From Candidatus Limnocylindrales bacterium (GTDB lineage: Bacteria > Moduliflexota > Moduliflexia > Moduliflexales > JAUQPW01), in NCBI GenBank assembly GCA_035559535.1, contig DATMBG010000040.1, positions 1 through 64,000 of the forward strand: 64,000 nt of DNA. Direction: 5' to 3'. The position numbers and the translations under genes are program-made. Of this stretch, positions 36,656-46,239 are shown in pieces (the first letter of the stretch is position 1; every line of letters starts with the position of its first letter). The notes below the pieces were generated by a model, which saw only the letters and a list, made by a program, of their open reading frames with translations, did no database searches and had not been told where the DNA came from.

Positions 36656-37830
36656 GTCTTTTCCTGATAGCCATCTTTTTAAGCCTTCTGGGTTCCCTTT
36701 CTCCTTTTATTATTCCCCTCCTTCCGAAAAAAGTTCCCCATCAGGTTTATTTTTCATTTCTGAAATCGGCCATACTCTTCTTCCTCCTTGGACTTTTAAC
36801 TTACGGATTTCAGCGGAACTCTTTAATATCTAAAAAAGTTTTCCAGTTAGGACTTCTGACTTTGTTTTTTTTAGATCGGAGCTTAATGAATCCTCCCCAA
36901 TTCCTTACAGCGAATTATGATTTCTTTGTTCAAGAAATTCCTCTTATCCACAATCTCAAATCTAAATTAAAGCAAGAGGGGTTCTTCCGATTTTTTGTAG
37001 AAGACACCTCAAGCATCCAGTCTTACATTTTGGATCCAAGAAACACTCTGGAAACCCAACTCGCCCGACAAAAACATTTTCTGCTCAGTCACCTTACCTA
37101 CCGGATTCCTTCTATTCGGGGATCCGGAGTCATGGACCTTGAGAAACTCGATCGTATGGTTACAGAACTGGAAGTGAGTAAAGATTCCAAACTCCTCAGT
37201 CTTTTGGGGGGACGATATGTCCTAACTCTGAGAACCGACCGAGGAACGTCCGAGCCGCAGGTCTATGAAAATCGTTTCTATTTACCTAGATTGGTATTTA
37301 TAAGGCAGATCAAGGTTTTCCAGACCGAGTCCGACCTGTTCAACTGGATGCTTAAAAATTCCTACGAACCCCAAAAGCTGGCCCTGGTTTTGAAACCCGT
37401 TGGGAAAGCAGGAAGTACCGGATTCGAAATGTGGCCTGAGCTTCAAACTTCAGATCTCGAAAATCTGATCGTTTCCGGGGTAAATAGCCGGCACCCATCG
37501 GCTGTAGATTACCGGAAACCCCAGATACAAATCACCCAAGAAACGGTTAACAGGCTCTCTGCCCACATTGAAACCCCCACCTCTGGACTACTTTTATTGA
37601 ACGATACGTTCTTTCCGGGATGGAGGGCCCGGGTTAATCAAATTCCCGAAGAGCTACTAGAAGTTAACTACCTCTTCAAAGGAATTCTATTAACCCCCGG
37701 TCGCTATGAGGTTACTTTTTCCTATGAACCATTTTCTTATAAGTTGGGTGTTTTTATAACCTTGTGGACCTTTATGATGTTAATCGGTTGGAGGATATAT
37801 GGGCCTCTCCGTAGCAAGATTCATCCATAA
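36601..37830 (+). CDS. YfhO-family membrane protein, copy 3, C-terminal part (frameshifted gene)
   Basis: From 36601 this frame is open to the stop at 37830 and supplies the missing half: GEGLRIFLS, further TM segments, an extracytoplasmic domain, FFPGWRARVNQIPEELLEVNY and TPGRYEVTFSYEPFSYKLG with a C-terminal TM. Joined, the protein would have about 833 residues, close to 797-803 for the paralogues. Without frameshifting, a TTG at 36862 could start a 322-residue fragment. Codon pattern and family motifs are intact on both sides, which argues for slippage or sequence error rather than an old pseudogene. Confidence 0.8.
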   Translation, partial: EGLRIFLSRQPVPKKSYLSLFLIAIFLSLLGSLSPFIIPLLPKKVPHQVYFSFLKSAILFFLLGLLTYGFQRNSLISKKVFQLGLLTLFFLDRSLMNPPQFLTANYDFFVQEIPLIHNLKSKLKQEGFFRFFVEDTSSIQSYILDPRNTLETQLARQKHFLLSHLTYRIPSIRGSGVMDLEKLDRMVTELEVSKDSKLLSLLGGRYVLTLRTDRGTSEPQVYENRFYLPRLVFIRQIKVFQTESDLFNWMLKNSYEPQKLALVLKPVGKAGSTGFEMWPELQTSDLENLIVSGVNSRHPSAVDYRKPQIQITQETVNRLSAHIETPTSGLLLLNDTFFPGWRARVNQIPEELLEVNYLFKGILLTPGRYEVTFSYEPFSYKLGVFITLWTFMMLIGWRIYGPLRSKIHP

Positions 37831-39472
37831 ACGATTTCCAGGGATTTCGATAGCTTTTCTTCTTGTCTGTCTTTTTCTGCAAGCGGTACTTAGCATGCGG
37901 TTACTTAACGCTTCCAGTGATGAAACGACCCACCTTCCCAGCGGCTATACCTATCTTAAAACCGGACAGTTACGCCTCAATTTACAACACCCACCTCTTA
38001 TTAAACTACTTTGTGGAATTCCCCTGCTCTTTTTGAATCCCCTCTTAAATCTGGAAGATCCTGCCTGGAAAAGCGATCCTCCCGACGAGTGGCGCTTCGG
38101 TTTTTATTTCCTTTACATGTATGGAAACGACGCGGATAAACTACTTTTTTGGGGACGCTTACCGGTAGTTTTCCTCTCCCTTCTCTTAGGGATTTATGTG
38201 TATCAATGGGCCTACGAGCTTTTCGGAACCCTCGCAGGAGTGATGGCCCTCTTCCTTTATGCTTTCTGCCCCAATATCCTTGCCCATTCACGTCTTGTTA
38301 CCATGGATTTGGGCTTGAGTTGCTTTTTCTTCATGACCCTCTACTACCTTTGGAAGTTTGTGCGAGAAGGCCGAAAGAGGAATCTTATAGCTACCGGGAT
38401 AAGCCTGGGTCTGGCCCTTGCGACAAAATTTTCTGCGATGATCCTCCTTCCTCTTCTAATTCTGCTACTAGTCCTGTCGGCACTATGGTCTCCCGAAGAT
38501 AGAACCCTATCTAAAGGGCAAAAAGTTAAAGAAAAAACGGGGGCTACTCTTATGCTCTCTAGGGTCTTGCGGTCTAAGAATTTTTACCCCCGGCTAAAGC
38601 ATTTCACCCTGGCTTACCCGATCATACTGGTTATGGCCAGCCTGGTTCTTTATGTCGTTTATTTTTTTCCCCACGATCCACTTTTTTATGTGAAAGGCAT
38701 GATGCGTGTGAACGCAGATCATAATCCCGATTATCCTGCCTACTTGATGGGTCACTTTAAAAAAGGGGGTTGGTGGTATTACTTTCTCCTGGCATTTTTA
38801 TTTAAGACTCCGATACCGACTTTGATCCTACTCGTCCTTACTCTTATCCTGATCAGGCAGTATCCTGCTAAGGATTGGATAGACGATGCTTTCTTAGTTC
38901 TACCCATTGTCATCTTCATGGCTTTTACCTGTGCTTTTGCCCATAATCTTGGAATCCGATACATTTTGCCCATCTACCCTTTGATATTCGTTTTTGTCAG
39001 TCGGCTGATCGATTTTTTCCTTCACCATCGACTCCGGGGATACTTTGTTGGGTTCCTGCTGGGTCTCTGGTACCTGATAGCTACCGTGAGTATATATCCA
39101 GATTATCTGGCTTATTTTAATGAGCTGGTCGGGGGACCTGCTCGAGGCTATAAATATCTCGATGATTCGAACCTTGAATGGGGTCAGGATCTGAAGCGAT
39201 TAAAAAGTTATCTGGATCAACACCATATTTCCAAAATCAAGCTACTTTATAGCTGGAACGCCTCCCCCGATTATTACGGAATCCAATGGGAACGCCTCAG
39301 CAAGGAGGACTGGCAAGAAAAACCCTCTCCCGGCATCTATGCCCTCAACACCCATGCCCTCATCCGGGGCGAATTCTTTGCTAAGACTCAAGGGGTACAT
39401 ACCAATTGGCTAAGCCGTTATAAGCCCATAGACAGAGTCGGTTACGGCTTTTATATTTTTAAATTCGACTAA
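37799..39472 (+). CDS. GT39-family (PMT/ArnT-like) membrane glycosyltransferase
   Basis: A 557-residue integral membrane GT-C protein. The first periplasmic loop has the catalytic-type acidic pair in SSDETTHLPSGYTYLKTG, followed by QHPPLIKLL; about 11 TM segments follow, then a short C-terminal periplasmic domain (DSNLEWGQDLKRLKSYL...YYGIQW). Uses a lipid-linked sugar donor; acceptor unknown. It has GGAGG four to five bases before ATG 37799 and overlaps the end of the YfhO gene by 32 bases. Close paralogue of the protein at 44323-46182. Confidence 0.87.
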   Translation: MGLSVARFIHKRFPGISIAFLLVCLFLQAVLSMRLLNASSDETTHLPSGYTYLKTGQLRLNLQHPPLIKLLCGIPLLFLNPLLNLEDPAWKSDPPDEWRFGFYFLYMYGNDADKLLFWGRLPVVFLSLLLGIYVYQWAYELFGTLAGVMALFLYAFCPNILAHSRLVTMDLGLSCFFFMTLYYLWKFVREGRKRNLIATGISLGLALATKFSAMILLPLLILLLVLSALWSPEDRTLSKGQKVKEKTGATLMLSRVLRSKNFYPRLKHFTLAYPIILVMASLVLYVVYFFPHDPLFYVKGMMRVNADHNPDYPAYLMGHFKKGGWWYYFLLAFLFKTPIPTLILLVLTLILIRQYPAKDWIDDAFLVLPIVIFMAFTCAFAHNLGIRYILPIYPLIFVFVSRLIDFFLHHRLRGYFVGFLLGLWYLIATVSIYPDYLAYFNELVGGPARGYKYLDDSNLEWGQDLKRLKSYLDQHHISKIKLLYSWNASPDYYGIQWERLSKEDWQEKPSPGIYALNTHALIRGEFFAKTQGVHTNWLSRYKPIDRVGYGFYIFKFD

Positions 39473-39661
39473 AATCCTCCCAAGGTCCTGGCATGGATGT
39501 TGAAACATTTTATTCCTGTTCTTATTCCTGTTCAAGATTTTCAAGATTATTTTATCCTTTATGACAAACCGGAGGGGCTTCCTACGAGGAGGGATGGCCC
39601 TTTACGAAGTAATCCTCAAAACCATCAACCCTTTAACCAATAACAACGAACCGTTAACAGA

Positions 39662-40684
39662 ATGTTCACCGCTCGTTGTTCTCAACACCAGGTGATCCTT
39701 AAAGAGCCAACTGTTTTAGTAACGGGTGGAGCAGGTGCCATTGGAAGTCATCTTGTAAAGCAATTAATTGAAAATAACTGTACCGTGGTTGTGTTAGACG
39801 ATCTATCTTCGGGAAGGAGGGAAAATTGTCCCAACGACGCCCGGGTTATTTTCGTGAAGGGCTCTATTTTAGATATAAATCTTTTAGAGCAAATATTTAC
39901 AAAATATCCTATAGAACTTGTTTTTCATATGGCTGCACATTTTGCCAATCAAAATTCTGTGGAGCACCCGGAAGCAGATCTCCTCACCAATACCCTGGGA
40001 ACCTTACGCCTTTTGGAATTCTCCCGGAGAGCTTCTGTAAACCGTTTTGTATATGCTTCTTCTTCATGTATTTATGGAAACTCCACCGGCTTAATCAGTG
40101 CAGATTTTATCACAAAGTTAGAAACACCCTACGCCATTTCTAAGTTGAGTGGAGAGGGCTACGTCCACTTTTATCATCACTTCCATAAATTGAAAACCAC
40201 CGTGGTTCGATACTTTAATTCCTACGGTCCCTATGACCGACCGGGTCCCTATCGAAGTGTAATTCCAAATTTTATATGGCGGGCTATGAACCGACAACCT
40301 TTGATTATAACCGGAACCGGTAAGGAAACCCGAGACTTCACCTATGTGGAAGATATCGTGCACGGAACCCTTTTAGCTGCCACGCAAGAGAGTGGAATCG
40401 GTCAGATTTTTGATATTGGAACGGGGATTGAGACGGAAATTATCCAGCTGGCCGAAAAAATCAACCAGATCACCGGAAATCCGGCCGGTATCCAATATCG
40501 CGAACGGCGTAAATGGGATGATATAACCCGACGAAAAGCTAATATTGAAAAAGCTCAAAAACTTTTAAATTATAAACCCCAGGTCAGTCTGGAAGAAGGG
40601 CTTAAAAGGACGTATCAATGGTTACAAAACGAGAGTCTTTCCTATACCTATCCAGGAAGAGAATCCTGCATTCCTATGTTTTGA
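39662..40684 (+). CDS. NAD-dependent nucleotide-sugar epimerase/dehydratase
   Basis: A 340-residue extended SDR. Rossmann motif VTGGAGAIGSHLVKQL, acidic NAD-ribose contact VVVLDDLSSGR, catalytic Ser in SSSCIYG and YAISK (YxxxK). It resembles UDP-glucose 4-epimerase/WbpP-type enzymes that supply sugar nucleotides for surface glycans. An N-terminal tail of about 15 residues precedes the fold, so a later start (GTG 39692) is possible. The 189-base gap before it holds a duplicated 12-base TTATTCCTGTTC and AACC(A/G)TTAAC-like words. Confidence 0.88.
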   Translation: MFTARCSQHQVILKEPTVLVTGGAGAIGSHLVKQLIENNCTVVVLDDLSSGRRENCPNDARVIFVKGSILDINLLEQIFTKYPIELVFHMAAHFANQNSVEHPEADLLTNTLGTLRLLEFSRRASVNRFVYASSSCIYGNSTGLISADFITKLETPYAISKLSGEGYVHFYHHFHKLKTTVVRYFNSYGPYDRPGPYRSVIPNFIWRAMNRQPLIITGTGKETRDFTYVEDIVHGTLLAATQESGIGQIFDIGTGIETEIIQLAEKINQITGNPAGIQYRERRKWDDITRRKANIEKAQKLLNYKPQVSLEEGLKRTYQWLQNESLSYTYPGRESCIPMF

Positions 40685-42465
40685 TCCTGGGCCTTCTGGG
40701 CTTCATAACGGGCCTTCTCTATGCAAACTCTTTGGAAAACGGATTTCTCTCCTGGGATGATCAAAGTTATATTGTAGAAAACACTCTTATCCAGAAACTG
40801 AGTCGGTCCAATATTTATCAGATTTTTTCATCCATTTTGGTGGGTAACTACACGCCTGTTACCATTCTCTCCTATGCCTGGGATTATGCAATCTGGAAAT
40901 TGGATCCTCGGGGTTATCATATTACTAATCTGCTCTTATATCTGTTCGATACCTTCCTGGTCTATATCCTGGCTTCTAAAATTTTCCAACGCCCACCTTT
41001 TGCCCTTTTATCCACCCTCATTTTCCTCGTTCATCCCCTTCATGTAGAGTCGGTTACCTGGTTATCGGCCAGAAAAGATGTCCTTTCTCTGGCCTTCTTT
41101 CTGATTTCTTTTCTCTTATTTGTTCAATATCTGGAATCAAAGCCTGTGAAAAGGGAGGGATCCGGGAGTCAGACTAAATTTTCTCTTCAACTTAAATACC
41201 TGGGAGCCCTCTTAAGTTTGACCCTGGCCCTACTGTCCAAGGCGACAACCCTTGTCTTACCCCTTGTACTGGTCCTTTATGAGGTTTGCAAAAATGGACC
41301 TGAGAGTCACCCTCGGATGATCCGGCTAAGATTCCCAATTTATTTACCGTTTTTTTTAGTCAGTGCCCTGCTGACATATGTTCACATCAAGGTCTCCCAG
41401 GTGGCCGGGGTTATACAGGAATACCACGGCGGAAGCTTTTATCTAACGCTGTTGACTGTTCCCAAAGTGCTCTGGCATTACCTTCAGCACTTTTTTTTCC
41501 CGGTGAATCTATCGGTCTGGTATGAAATCCCTGTAGCCGCTTCTATCCTGGAATTATCCACGTTGTTGCCCTTGTTCACCTTGCTTATCGTTGTTGGTCT
41601 GACGATGAAGAGTTATACCCTTTCGAGGCGCGTGTTTTTCGCCCTGAGTTGGTTTTTCATCACCCTGCTGCCGGTCTCGAATTTAATCTCCACCAGTACC
41701 TTAGTGGCAGACCGGTATCTGTTCATTCCATCCATAGGTCTTTCGATCCTCCTGGGAATTGCCTTAGAAAATCTGTTTTATTTCTTTGACAAATTCAAAA
41801 TTCCCTTTCATAACCGCCTATTCTCTCCGGACTTCCCACGTGCCCTCGCTTTAATTGGCTCCATTTTTTTGCTTTTGTCTTATTCTATTCTCACTATGGA
41901 ACGGAATACGGTTTGGTTCAATGATTATACCCTGTGGTCAGACGCCCTGGAAAAATCACCGAATAGTTACCTGGTCCATCATAATCTGGGAACTGCATAT
42001 TTTCAAGCAGGATACCTGGAGGCAGCTAAAAAAGAATACGAAGAGGCCCTGAGAATCAAACCCACCGCCCTGGGAACCCGTTACAATCTGGGAATTCTTT
42101 ATGCCAAAAAAGATCAGGTAGATCTTGCAGAGGCCGAATTTCAAAAAATTTTAGAGTTGAGCCCCTGGCATGCCGAAGCCCATTACAACCTGGGATTACT
42201 TTATGATCGGCAAAAACGTTGGGATGAGGCCATATCTGCCTATCAGAGCGCACTCAGGTTCAGACCGGATTATGTCGAAGCCCACAATAATCTGGGAGTT
42301 TTATATTATCGAAAAGGTCTTCTCGATCAGGCCATCGAAGAATTCAATCAGGCCTTAAAGTTGAAACCGGATTATGTAAAATCCCAGAATAATCTGAAGC
42401 TGGCCTACTCCCGGAAAAACCCTTCTCATTCATCCAATGGATCCGAAGGGACTCCTCAACCGTAA
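40618..42465 (+). CDS. TMTC-like membrane protein with C-terminal TPR repeats
   Basis: A 615-residue protein. N-terminal GT-C-like membrane region (about 10-425) with FLSWDDQSYIVENTLI in the first loop and HPLHVESVTWLSARKDVLSL, the signature of TMTC/DUF1736-type proteins. About four TPR units follow (440-595: YLVHHNLGTAYFQAGYLEAA, TRYNLGILYAKKDQ, EAHYNLGLLYDRQKRW, EAHNNLGVLYYRKG). TMTC-type proteins are predicted O-mannosyl or other glycosyltransferases. ATG 40618 overlaps the epimerase by 67 bases; a TTG at 40681 overlapping the epimerase stop (TTGA) is an alternative start. Confidence 0.87.
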   Translation: MVTKRESFLYLSRKRILHSYVLILGLLGFITGLLYANSLENGFLSWDDQSYIVENTLIQKLSRSNIYQIFSSILVGNYTPVTILSYAWDYAIWKLDPRGYHITNLLLYLFDTFLVYILASKIFQRPPFALLSTLIFLVHPLHVESVTWLSARKDVLSLAFFLISFLLFVQYLESKPVKREGSGSQTKFSLQLKYLGALLSLTLALLSKATTLVLPLVLVLYEVCKNGPESHPRMIRLRFPIYLPFFLVSALLTYVHIKVSQVAGVIQEYHGGSFYLTLLTVPKVLWHYLQHFFFPVNLSVWYEIPVAASILELSTLLPLFTLLIVVGLTMKSYTLSRRVFFALSWFFITLLPVSNLISTSTLVADRYLFIPSIGLSILLGIALENLFYFFDKFKIPFHNRLFSPDFPRALALIGSIFLLLSYSILTMERNTVWFNDYTLWSDALEKSPNSYLVHHNLGTAYFQAGYLEAAKKEYEEALRIKPTALGTRYNLGILYAKKDQVDLAEAEFQKILELSPWHAEAHYNLGLLYDRQKRWDEAISAYQSALRFRPDYVEAHNNLGVLYYRKGLLDQAIEEFNQALKLKPDYVKSQNNLKLAYSRKNPSHSSNGSEGTPQP

Positions 42466-42617
42466 GCCGAATTCTGGCATTTATGAAATTGTTTTCTATT
42501 ACCTGGAACTGAACCAAACCTGGCTTTGCCGGATAGTAGGAAAAGAAAAAGAGGGAGTGACTTTTTTTGTTACTCCGTTAACTATTTTTGGCTTGATCTC
42601 CGGATAACTGTTGAGAG

Positions 42618-42664
42618 GCCAGAAGTCGGAAAATCAGTTCGAATTCTGACTCCCGACTCCTGCC
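42618..42664 (+). repeat. Hairpin before GT39 gene (element I)
   Basis: GGCCAGAAGTCGGAAAATCAG (42618-42638) pairs imperfectly with CTGACTCCCGACTCCTGCC (42646-42664). The 42675 ATG follows after ten bases with no ribosome binding site. Its AGAAGTCGG words recur at 31945-31990 and in the coding start of YfhO copy 3. Confidence 0.6.
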
Positions 42665-42674
42665 AGATTTTTTG

Positions 42675-44318
42675 ATGTTGTTCAAATTCAAATATAAACA
42701 CTCTCTTTTAGACACGGCCGGGATCGGGCTTATTCTCCTGGGAGGGTTGCTCATCCGAATTTACCGGATCGGAGAGCCCTTTGATGGATTTCAAGCCTTT
42801 AACGAAGGATTTTATGCCCTCCTTGCAAAAGAATATTTTAAAGGCTCTCTTCTCTATCCTAAAACCTGGAATGGTGAGATCGATTATATGGTTCCCCCTT
42901 TTCACTCTTACTGGATATTCCTCCTAAATGGGTTGTTGGGGGTTTCAGAAGCGGTGGACCGATGGGGTTCCGTAATTCCTAACCTGCTAACCCTTTATGG
43001 GGTCTATCTTCTAGGAGAAAAACTTTTCAATAAAAGGATCGGGCTTATTGCTGCGAGCCTTCTGGCGTTTATCCCCATGAATGTCCTGGTGGGAAGAAAT
43101 GTGCAGGTCGATTCAACTTATATTTTCTTTGCTTTGACTGCCCTTTACTTTTATCTGAAATCCTTAGAAGCCCACGAATACCGGAACAAAATCCTCAGCG
43201 GGCTTAGTCTGGGTTTATCTCTTTTTTCAAAACAGTTTGCCGTTTTAATGTATCCTTCCCTCATACTCTGGGAAACCTGTTGCCGGAATCAAACAGGTTT
43301 TACCCTTCGAAATGGGAATCTTAATTGGCTCAATAAGAAATTTTTCATTTTCCTGGGATGCAGTCTTATTATCCCTTTACCGTTTTATCTGTATCATATC
43401 TTGTTTAACGGGGCCGAATTTTGGCGTATTCAGAAACTCCAGGGGGGAATTTTGGGCGTCCCCACGCTTTCCTTATTAAAGCTCCATCATGCAGAGATAT
43501 TCTGGGGCTTTACTCCCGTCATCTATTTCCTTGGCGGAATCAGCATCATCTGGATTTTACTCCGGCGACGGCAGGAGGAGGTAGAAACATTCCCTGCCGT
43601 ATCTCTGCTTTTGATTCTCTTTGGGATCTATCTCATCTTTTATCTAAGTACCCACAAACACAGCTATTATGTTCTTATGGTGGCTCCGATTCTTTCCCTT
43701 CTGATCGGAAAATTTCTACATGACCAACTTAAAAGTTCCGTTTTGTTAGGCGGTGTGGTTATCCTCACTTTGACGTCCCTGTTTATTTTCTCTCTTTTGA
43801 CACTGGCCGGAAATAAGTACGGCTATAAATCCTTTAAAGATATGGGTAATTATCTCGAAGGGATCGAAAAGAATGGGTATTATCTTCTTGCCCCCGGATA
43901 TATCATAGGAGCTTATGGACCTGTTATTCGGTATTATGCTCCTTCCGGTATTCTGCTTAACGGGGATGATCCTTCTTTTTTTCAGGAAGAAACCGGAGAG
44001 CTTAAGATTCCAGAAAGTAAACCGGTTTATATTTTGGAACCTTTCCGATCCCTTTCCCTGCCTGACCGGCAAGCAGGTCACTCGCCTACGAAGATTTTCT
44101 ACAATGAACTCTGGGCACCGATTTTATTGGGAAAAGCCATTTATCAAAGACCGGTTAATCATCACTTCTTTGCCTACGGTGGGATAGAAGTTGAGGATTC
44201 CGCAGAATTCAAAATCTTAGGTCTCTCTAAACTGGGTGAATGGCCGGTGATGAGTCTTACCAGACTTCCCGAAGATGTAAAAATATTCAGAAGTAAAGGA
44301 GATTTTGCAGGAAAATAA
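42675..44318 (+). CDS. GT39-family (ArnT-like) membrane glycosyltransferase
   Basis: A 547-residue GT-C membrane protein with about 11 TM segments. The first loop reads FDGFQAFNEGFYALLAKEYF; here the usual acidic pair is NE, a variation from DE. PPFHSYWIFLLNGLLG and GRNVQVDSTYIFF follow, matching ArnT-like proteins. Near residue 465 a short peptide LPDRQAGH interrupts the C-terminal periplasmic domain; it is encoded by a palindromic sequence known from dispersed repeats. Transfers a sugar from a polyprenyl carrier; acceptor unknown. The next gene begins 4 bases later. Confidence 0.85.
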   Translation: MLFKFKYKHSLLDTAGIGLILLGGLLIRIYRIGEPFDGFQAFNEGFYALLAKEYFKGSLLYPKTWNGEIDYMVPPFHSYWIFLLNGLLGVSEAVDRWGSVIPNLLTLYGVYLLGEKLFNKRIGLIAASLLAFIPMNVLVGRNVQVDSTYIFFALTALYFYLKSLEAHEYRNKILSGLSLGLSLFSKQFAVLMYPSLILWETCCRNQTGFTLRNGNLNWLNKKFFIFLGCSLIIPLPFYLYHILFNGAEFWRIQKLQGGILGVPTLSLLKLHHAEIFWGFTPVIYFLGGISIIWILLRRRQEEVETFPAVSLLLILFGIYLIFYLSTHKHSYYVLMVAPILSLLIGKFLHDQLKSSVLLGGVVILTLTSLFIFSLLTLAGNKYGYKSFKDMGNYLEGIEKNGYYLLAPGYIIGAYGPVIRYYAPSGILLNGDDPSFFQEETGELKIPESKPVYILEPFRSLSLPDRQAGHSPTKIFYNELWAPILLGKAIYQRPVNHHFFAYGGIEVEDSAEFKILGLSKLGEWPVMSLTRLPEDVKIFRSKGDFAGK

Positions 44319-44322
44319 ACCG

Positions 44323-46182
44323 ATGAAACCTTCCAGACTATTCTTTCTGATTCCTGTCGTTCTCTTGCTTATCCTGGGTTTACAGGTCTTTTTAAGCATG
44401 GGGCAGATTTCGATAACCTACGATGAGTTCGCCCATCTCCCGGCCGGATACTCCTATTTAAAAACGGGAGATTTTCGTATGTACAGTCATAATCCTCCTC
44501 TCATCAAACTGATTACGGCCTTTCCTCTCCTGTTTATGGAGATCCGATTACCCCAGAGCAACTATTGGGACTCTGAAGAAGTACCTGTACGACCCTGGTT
44601 TTATGGTATGGACTTTATGCGGGCCAACCGTACCCAATATCTTCATTTCTTTTTTTATGCCCGGCTCATGACCTTATTTCTTTCAGGTCTTCTGGGATTT
44701 CTTGTTTTCCTATGGTCTCGTGAATTTTATGGAACCCCGGCAGGATGTTTTTCTCTATTTCTCTACGTATTCTGCCCTAATATTTTGGCCCAGTCAGGTC
44801 TCGCTACCGTCGATTTAGGAACCAGTCTTACGATATTTCTGGCCGTTTACTGCTTTTATCACTATTTAAAAATCAGGACGTACGGTCCCACATCTTTACA
44901 CCTTCTAACCCTGTTTCTCTCCGGGATAACCTTAGGGTTGGCTTTGCTATCCAAGTTTACAGGCCTCCTGCTGCTGATCCTCTATCCCATCCTCCTGGGC
45001 TGGCAGTTTATCCGCTCTCGTGGGAAATCCCGTACGACAAACAACCGACGACAGGCCCTGGTGACTCCTTTTCTGGGGATCGTTCTCATAGCCTTTCTTA
45101 CTGTCCATATAGGTTATGCTTTTCAGGGAAGTTTCTCTCCGTTGGGAAGTTACCATTTTACCAGTAATTTTTTAAAACCTCTGAATCATCCCCTTCTCAA
45201 GAATATCCCGGTTCCTTTGCCGTTTTATTACCTCAAAGGATTTGATAACCAAAAGGTAAAGGAGGAATACGGCTCCGAGACTATGCTTCTGGGAGAAGTT
45301 TCCAGAACCGGCTGGTGGTACTATTATCTGTTTGTCCTCTTATTTAAAGTACCCCTTCCTATCTTTATATTCCTGATCCTGATTTTTTTGCGACGAGCTA
45401 CCGATGATAGACGACCCCGGGTGGATGATATTTTTCTTCTGGTTCCCACAGGGGTTATTCTGATAACCTTCTCTTTTGTCAGGCTTCAGCTCGGAATCCG
45501 CTACGTTCTTCCGATATTTCCCTTTTTGTTTGTTTATTTGGGTCAGACCGTTCATGTTCTCCAGAAAAATAAAAAAGCGCAGGAATCTACCCCTTGCTTT
45601 GAATCTGTTGAGGATCCCCCTTCTCCCATCCCCGTGAGCGGGGAGGAGATCCTCCTTCGAAAGGCTCAAAACCAACAGGATACCCCCTCCCTTCAAAAAA
45701 AGCCTACTCCTGAAAGCAAAAAAACCCGGATAACTGCCCTGATTATAGGTTTATCTTTTTGGTATCTTATTTCATCTCTGAGCGTTTACCCCAACTATTT
45801 GTCTTATTTCAATGAACTCGCAGGTGGGCCCAGAAACGGATACCGGATTTTATCCGATGCCAATCTAGATGTAGGACAGGGTCTTATCCAATTAAAGAAG
45901 TATTTAACAGAACAAGGGATTGAAAGAATAAACCTTTTATACTTTGGGTGGGTAGATCCCGGCCTTTATGGAATTCAAGCCCATCAATTCCCCAATTTAT
46001 CCCCGCATGGAGTTTATGCCATCAGTGTAGCCTATTTACAGGGTATTCCTTTTATTCGGATGGATGCACAAGGGCGGGTTTATCGTTTGTCTCCGGAGTT
46101 TTTTGAGATGTTTAAGAACCTGGAACCTGAGGCACAGATTGCCAATTCGATTTTTATCTATAAGATTCCAGAAAAATCATAA
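44323..46182 (+). CDS. GT39-family membrane glycosyltransferase, paralogue of 37799
   Basis: A 619-residue GT-C membrane protein starting MKPSRLFFLIPVV at ATG 44323, with AGGA upstream; an in-frame TTG at 44305 is unlikely. First-loop acidic pair in ITYDEFAHLPAGYSYLKTG, then HNPPLIKLI; C-terminal periplasmic domain SDANLDVGQGLIQLKKYL...LYGIQ as in the 37799 protein. It has an extra hydrophilic linker (about residues 415-470) between TM segments that its paralogue lacks, partly made of repeat-like DNA (45625-45675). Last gene of the surface-glycan locus; convergent with secA. Confidence 0.86.
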   Translation: MKPSRLFFLIPVVLLLILGLQVFLSMGQISITYDEFAHLPAGYSYLKTGDFRMYSHNPPLIKLITAFPLLFMEIRLPQSNYWDSEEVPVRPWFYGMDFMRANRTQYLHFFFYARLMTLFLSGLLGFLVFLWSREFYGTPAGCFSLFLYVFCPNILAQSGLATVDLGTSLTIFLAVYCFYHYLKIRTYGPTSLHLLTLFLSGITLGLALLSKFTGLLLLILYPILLGWQFIRSRGKSRTTNNRRQALVTPFLGIVLIAFLTVHIGYAFQGSFSPLGSYHFTSNFLKPLNHPLLKNIPVPLPFYYLKGFDNQKVKEEYGSETMLLGEVSRTGWWYYYLFVLLFKVPLPIFIFLILIFLRRATDDRRPRVDDIFLLVPTGVILITFSFVRLQLGIRYVLPIFPFLFVYLGQTVHVLQKNKKAQESTPCFESVEDPPSPIPVSGEEILLRKAQNQQDTPSLQKKPTPESKKTRITALIIGLSFWYLISSLSVYPNYLSYFNELAGGPRNGYRILSDANLDVGQGLIQLKKYLTEQGIERINLLYFGWVDPGLYGIQAHQFPNLSPHGVYAISVAYLQGIPFIRMDAQGRVYRLSPEFFEMFKNLEPEAQIANSIFIYKIPEKS

Positions 46183-46239
46183 CCTCTCCTTTCCCTTGTT
46201 TAGGCAGGGATAAAGGCAGGTGAAGAGGATACTTTTAGC

